Of a stretch of 8,595 nucleotides of DNA, positions 5,570-8,595 are shown one piece after another. The stretch covers positions 1-8,595 of the forward strand of contig VFJU01000525.1 in the NCBI GenBank assembly GCA_009885905.1, read 5' to 3'. This DNA comes from Verrucomicrobiota bacterium (GTDB lineage: Bacteria; Verrucomicrobiota; Verrucomicrobiia; Verrucomicrobiales; Akkermansiaceae). The position numbers and the translations under genes were made by a program. The notes beneath the pieces are model-generated. The model ran no database searches. It was given only the letters and a program-made list of their open reading frames with translations, and was not told the origin of the DNA. The number at the start of each line of letters is the position of its first letter. Within the stretch, counting starts at the first letter, position 1.

Positions 5570-8038
5570 ATGCAAACGCCTGACTTTGATCCCACTCCCG
5601 AACTCCTCTCGCCCGCAGGGAATTGGGACTGCGCTCGGGCAGCGGTGGCCGCAGGCGCTGACGCGATCTATTTTGGCCTACCAAAATTCAATGCGAGGCT
5701 ACGAGCGGATAACTTCATCGAAGCAGACCTTAATGAGTTGATGGAATTTCTTCACCGTCACGGCGTCAAAGGATTCGTTGCAATGAACACTCTCATTTTT
5801 AGCAGCGAAATGAAAGCGGCCGAAGAGCAACTACGTCGCATTGCCGATGCGGGGGTGGACGCTCTGATCATCCAAGACCTCGGCTTAGCAAAACTCGCTC
5901 GCGAGGTCGCACCAAACGTCGAGCTTCATGCCTCGACCCAGATGACCATCACCTCACCTGAAGGACTCGCTTTCGTCGAGCGCTTATTTCCGCTTGAGCG
6001 CGCCGTTCTTGCGCGTGAACTTTCTATCAAGGAAATCGAAAAATTTAAGGCCTCTGCCATTGAAACAAATACGCCGTTAGAAGTTTTTGTTCACGGAGCC
6101 CTCTGCGTCGCTTACTCTGGACAATGCCTTACCAGCGAATCACTCGGCCAACGTAGCGCCAACCGCGGCGAGTGCGCACAAGCCTGCCGCATGCCCTATG
6201 AGATCGTAGTGGATGGCGAAACTCGCGACCTCGGTGCTGTAAGATATTTACTCAGTCCACAAGACCTCGCGGCGGTGGATCTTATTCCTGATCTCGTCCT
6301 CGCTGGAGTCAAATCATTCAAGATTGAAGGCCGACTGAAATCACCCGAATACGTTTCCGCTGTGACACGCGTCTATCGAAAGGCGCTCGACGCAGCGATG
6401 TCTCGAACTGAATCACCCATTACGAATACCGACCGATATGAGTTAGAAATGACCTTTTCGCGTGGTCTCAGCACGGGTTGGTTCGCAGGCACCAACCACC
6501 CCTATCTTACCCATGGAAGGTTTGGTAAAAAGCGCGGACCATTGCTTGGAGAGATTATCGACTGCGGACCTGGATGGGTCAAACTTGGCAAGCTGACTGG
6601 GGTTCCATTCACTGCCGGAGATGGAGTGGTTTTCGATGCGGGAGAAAACCGTGATCTTGAACAAGGTGCCCGCATCTGGATCATCGAGGGAGAGCGCCTC
6701 ATCTTTCACCTTACCTATAGCGGAATTAATTTTGATAGAATCAAGCCAGGACAGACACTCTACAAAACTTCCGATCCAAAATTAGACTCAGAGCTCCGTC
6801 GGTTCTGGCAAAATTCCCGCCCAGTTGAGCAAAAATCATCACTGAATCTTATCGTCACCGGCAAGCCTGGTAATTCGTTAGAAATTCATAGTGGTAATTT
6901 TAGTGTGCGCAGTGAGACCGTGCTACAAGAAGCCTCGAAACATCCGTTGTCCACCGAAACACTCGTCGCCCAACTCGGGCGACTAGGCGATTCATCTTTT
7001 AAACTTAATACGCTAGACAATCAGCTTGAAGGAAACTGCCATATCGCAGTTTCCGCCCTCAACCAGCTTCGCCGTGCGCTGGTCAAACTGCTTGAAGACG
7101 CCGCCGAGGTCAAAATTCTCAAACCGACTATCACCACCAGCTTCCGCGACCTCTTACCAGAGATCTATCCATCCGAAGTCCAAGAACCAAAATTATCTGT
7201 CCTCTGCCGCACCCTCGCCCAAGTTAACGCTTCCATCGAATGCGGCGTGAAAACTGTTTATTGCGACTTCGAAGACCCACGCCGCTACAAAGAGGCTGTT
7301 TCACTCTTCCGCTCCGCATCCCTCGATCCGCCATTCGAAATCATTCTCGCCACGCCACGTATCCTTAAGCCCAGTGAATCAGGCTATCTCAAGCTCATCG
7401 AAAAAGCCGAACCCGATGGACTACTTCTCCGCAACCTCGGCGCACTTCATTACTACAAAAATCGTAGTGACTTAAAAAAAATAGGAGATTTCTCACTCAA
7501 TGTCGCCAATCCTATCACCGCAAAACTCTTGATGGAGAGTGCTGGACTCGATCACCTAACCATTTCGTATGACCTCAACATCGGCCAAGTGCTAGAATTG
7601 CTACTCGGAGCCCCACCTGCATGGTTCGAACTTACCCTGCACCAGCACATGCCAATGTTTCACATGGAGCACTGTGTTTTTTGTGTTTTCCTGAGCAAGG
7701 GAACTACCTACAAAGACTGTGGTCGACCGTGCGAGACTCACGTCGTCCACCTACGCGACAGAGTTGGTCAACTCCACCGCCTGCAAGCCGACGTTGGTTG
7801 CCGCAACACGCTCTTTAACGGCAAAGCCCAAACGGGTGCCCGCTACTACGAACCCCTACGCCACGCTGGCCTATCACGATTCCGAATTGAACTGCTAGAT
7901 GAAGCAGAAGACGCGAGAAAAACTATCAGCGCTTATCAAGACCTCATGAACGGCAAATCAAATGCTTTCGACTTAATCGACAAGGTCCAAGCTCTCGAAA
8001 AACTTGGCGTCACCGAGGGAACATTGGCAGAACACTGA
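5570..8038 (+). CDS. Long U32 family (peptidase-like) protein, RlhA-like RNA hydroxylation factor
   Basis: The 822-residue protein begins with a U32 domain: ELLSPAGNWDCARAAVAAGADAIYFG (11-36) and the U32 signature EVFVHGALCVAYSGQCLTS (171-189). Four cysteines (C179, C186, C202, C206) have the arrangement that binds a 4Fe-4S cluster in RlhA/TrhP-type proteins. KSFKIEGRLKSPEYV (248-262) is another hallmark. U32 proteins were named as peptidases, but E. coli RlhA and TrhP take part in prephenate-dependent hydroxylation of 23S rRNA and tRNA, so an RNA-modification role is the better guess. Residues about 400-520 would match the DUF3656-like middle region. Residues about 540-765 look like a second, diverged barrel with cysteines C702, C705, C717, C721 and C744; this makes the protein longer than E. 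coli RlhA (about 650). ATG 5570 starts six codons before the conserved block; no clear Shine-Dalgarno. It appears monocistronic. U32 membership is secure; rRNA versus tRNA target is open. Confidence 0.93.
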   Translation: MQTPDFDPTPELLSPAGNWDCARAAVAAGADAIYFGLPKFNARLRADNFIEADLNELMEFLHRHGVKGFVAMNTLIFSSEMKAAEEQLRRIADAGVDALIIQDLGLAKLAREVAPNVELHASTQMTITSPEGLAFVERLFPLERAVLARELSIKEIEKFKASAIETNTPLEVFVHGALCVAYSGQCLTSESLGQRSANRGECAQACRMPYEIVVDGETRDLGAVRYLLSPQDLAAVDLIPDLVLAGVKSFKIEGRLKSPEYVSAVTRVYRKALDAAMSRTESPITNTDRYELEMTFSRGLSTGWFAGTNHPYLTHGRFGKKRGPLLGEIIDCGPGWVKLGKLTGVPFTAGDGVVFDAGENRDLEQGARIWIIEGERLIFHLTYSGINFDRIKPGQTLYKTSDPKLDSELRRFWQNSRPVEQKSSLNLIVTGKPGNSLEIHSGNFSVRSETVLQEASKHPLSTETLVAQLGRLGDSSFKLNTLDNQLEGNCHIAVSALNQLRRALVKLLEDAAEVKILKPTITTSFRDLLPEIYPSEVQEPKLSVLCRTLAQVNASIECGVKTVYCDFEDPRRYKEAVSLFRSASLDPPFEIILATPRILKPSESGYLKLIEKAEPDGLLLRNLGALHYYKNRSDLKKIGDFSLNVANPITAKLLMESAGLDHLTISYDLNIGQVLELLLGAPPAWFELTLHQHMPMFHMEHCVFCVFLSKGTTYKDCGRPCETHVVHLRDRVGQLHRLQADVGCRNTLFNGKAQTGARYYEPLRHAGLSRFRIELLDEAEDARKTISAYQDLMNGKSNAFDLIDKVQALEKLGVTEGTLAEH

Positions 8039-8171
8039 AAAACCAACCCTGTCGCCTAACAAATTATTTTTTGCCATCATTCTGGCTCCAATTTGCAATC
8101 AGGTTGTGTGCTGACCCGCTTCGATTTTCTCTCTCACGCTATTGTTTGCATGAGCCCGACTGAGACGGTGA

Positions 8172-8211
8172 CCACGCGTTTGCGCGACTTTTCCGACGCA
8201 AAACGCGGTGG
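8172..8211. other. Strong stem-loop, possible RNA hairpin
   Basis: CCAC-GCGTTT-GCG (8172-8184) pairs with CGC-A-AAACGC-G-GTGG (8197-8211), giving 4+6+3 base pairs with two single-base bulges (G8207 and A8200). The loop is about 12 nt. No T-run follows on the plus strand, so it is not a classical intrinsic terminator. It lies about 130 nt after the U32 stop codon. It could be part of a structured 3' region, a small RNA, or one unit of an interspersed palindromic repeat. Confidence 0.5.
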
Positions 8212-8285
8212 CTGGTCGCGTTCCGGACCTTCTCTCCACCAACACCTCGATCATCTAACATATTTTTTCGGCGCCCCGCCTCTCA

Positions 8286-8385
8286 GAAGCCTCGTAACCT
8301 CCCCTTCGCGTGCCCTTCACGGGCTTTGGTGGGGCGAGGTTAAAGCCGCAGCCTCCCTGCGCCACGCCCCGTCCACGACGGCTTC
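8286..8385 (+). other. Branched structured element with closing stem followed by T-run
   Basis: Arms 8286-8295 (GAAGCCTCGT) and 8375-8385 (ACGACGGCTTC) form a 10-bp closing stem with one bulged C (8379). Inside it, 8296-8305 pairs with 8331-8341 (AACCTC-CCCT with GGGG-C-GAGGTT, one bulge), enclosing a small GCCC/GGGC hairpin (8312-8324). A second hairpin is CGCAG-CCTCC-CTGCG (8347-8361). The result is a three-way-junction-like fold of about 100 nt. TTTT follows the closing stem at 8386-8389 on the plus strand, which would allow a weak terminator for U32 transcripts. Alternatives are a non-coding RNA or a palindromic interspersed repeat. The pairing is seen directly; the function is unknown. 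Confidence 0.5.
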
Positions 8386-8492
8386 TTTTGTCAAATTCAG
8401 TCCCTTGCTCGGGGGCGTTTTCAGGTCCTTAAAATCGTCTAATTTTATCACATTATTCTCTACTTATCAATGGGTTACATCTACATTTTTGC

Positions 8493-8595
8493 ATGTCAGA
8501 ACCTGTCGAAATTGTTCCCGTAAACCCATCCAATTCCACCTCTGCCCTGTTGCTCGAAGACGTGTTCTTCGCGCCGCTTTTGCAAGCACTTCAGG
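8493..8595 (+). CDS. Probable 5' end of an unrecognised gene, cut by the window edge
   Basis: An ATG at 8493 opens a frame of 34 codons that runs off the right edge. It starts MSEPVEIVPVN, continues with a Ser/Thr-rich stretch, and ends in a hydrophobic-leaning LLLEDVFFAPLLQALQ. The region just before it (about 8428-8490) is AT-rich and would suit a promoter, while no Shine-Dalgarno is seen, as for the other genes here. The residue composition looks more natural than that of the overlapping frames, but 34 residues are too few to name a family. Two other frames are also open at the edge: plus strand from 8150, and a minus-strand frame that ends at a TGA near 8470. So the call is tentative. Confidence 0.4.
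   Translation, partial: MSEPVEIVPVNPSNSTSALLLEDVFFAPLLQALQ

Larger units (their letters stand above)
8039..8492. other. 454-nt intergenic region after the U32 gene, without a convincing gene
   Basis: The stretch begins with AT-rich DNA containing a T6 run near 8070 but no hairpin before it, so no classical terminator directly follows the U32 stop. It then holds two GC-rich dyad structures (8172-8211 and 8286-8385), and ends with an AT-rich segment (about 8428-8490) that may be the promoter of the next gene. One plus-strand frame from an ATG at 8150 stays open to the edge, but its Arg/Ser/Thr-rich translation resembles no protein I know. Confidence 0.6.

Noticed and set aside
8066..8080. T-run after the U32 stop as an intrinsic terminator
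   Set aside because: No stem-loop precedes the T6 run.
8150..8595. Open plus-strand frame starting MSPTETVTTRL and running to the edge
   Set aside because: It crosses both GC-rich dyad elements, is rich in Arg/Ser/Thr/Leu, and resembles no family known to me; its openness is plausibly due to low stop frequency in GC-rich DNA.
1..8595. CRISPR array, tRNA, rRNA, transposase or integrase
   Set aside because: No regularly spaced repeats, cloverleaf with TTCGA-type arm, rRNA signature or mobile-element protein motif was seen.

Overview
The window holds five complete protein genes and probably the first codons of a sixth. It looks like chromosomal DNA of moderate GC content from a Verrucomicrobiota- or Planctomycetota-type bacterium. 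The grounds are a DUF1800 gene followed by a Tat-exported DUF1501 gene, a secreted protein with two fused thioredoxin-fold domains, a long two-part U32 protein, and the lack of clear Shine-Dalgarno sequences before most starts. The phylum is an inference from gene content. I see no rRNA, tRNA, CRISPR array, transposase, integrase or phage gene.

Layout: Positions 32-5412 carry four minus-strand genes, transcribed leftwards in this order: DUF1800 protein (5412-3889), DUF1501 protein (3843-2521), ChaA-type cation/proton antiporter (2392-1265) and a secreted double-thioredoxin protein (1180-32). The gaps are 45, 128 and 84 nt. The first two are very likely co-transcribed. The 128-nt gap before chaA contains a TTGACA box abutting a perfect palindrome, so chaA and the thioredoxin gene may form a second unit. 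Positions 5413-5569 are a divergent intergenic region with a 12-bp palindrome and short direct repeats. The 822-codon U32 gene reads rightwards at 5570-8038. It is followed by about 450 nt without a convincing gene but with two strong dyad structures (8172-8211 and 8286-8385), and then a probable partial plus-strand gene from 8493 to the edge.

How the genes may work together: DUF1800 and DUF1501 proteins are a recurrent pair of unknown function, and DUF1501 belongs to the alkaline phosphatase/sulfatase-like fold. ChaA proteins expel Ca2+, Na+ or K+ in exchange for protons. The thioredoxin protein probably acts on disulfides outside the cytoplasm. The U32 protein most resembles RlhA-type RNA hydroxylation factors and probably works in the cytoplasm on rRNA or tRNA. 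Apart from the DUF1800/DUF1501 pair, nothing in the sequence proves a shared pathway. I did not find a clear new defence or mobile system. The least explained parts are the structured segment at 8170-8390, the palindromes in the two regulatory gaps, and the second cysteine cluster of the U32 protein.
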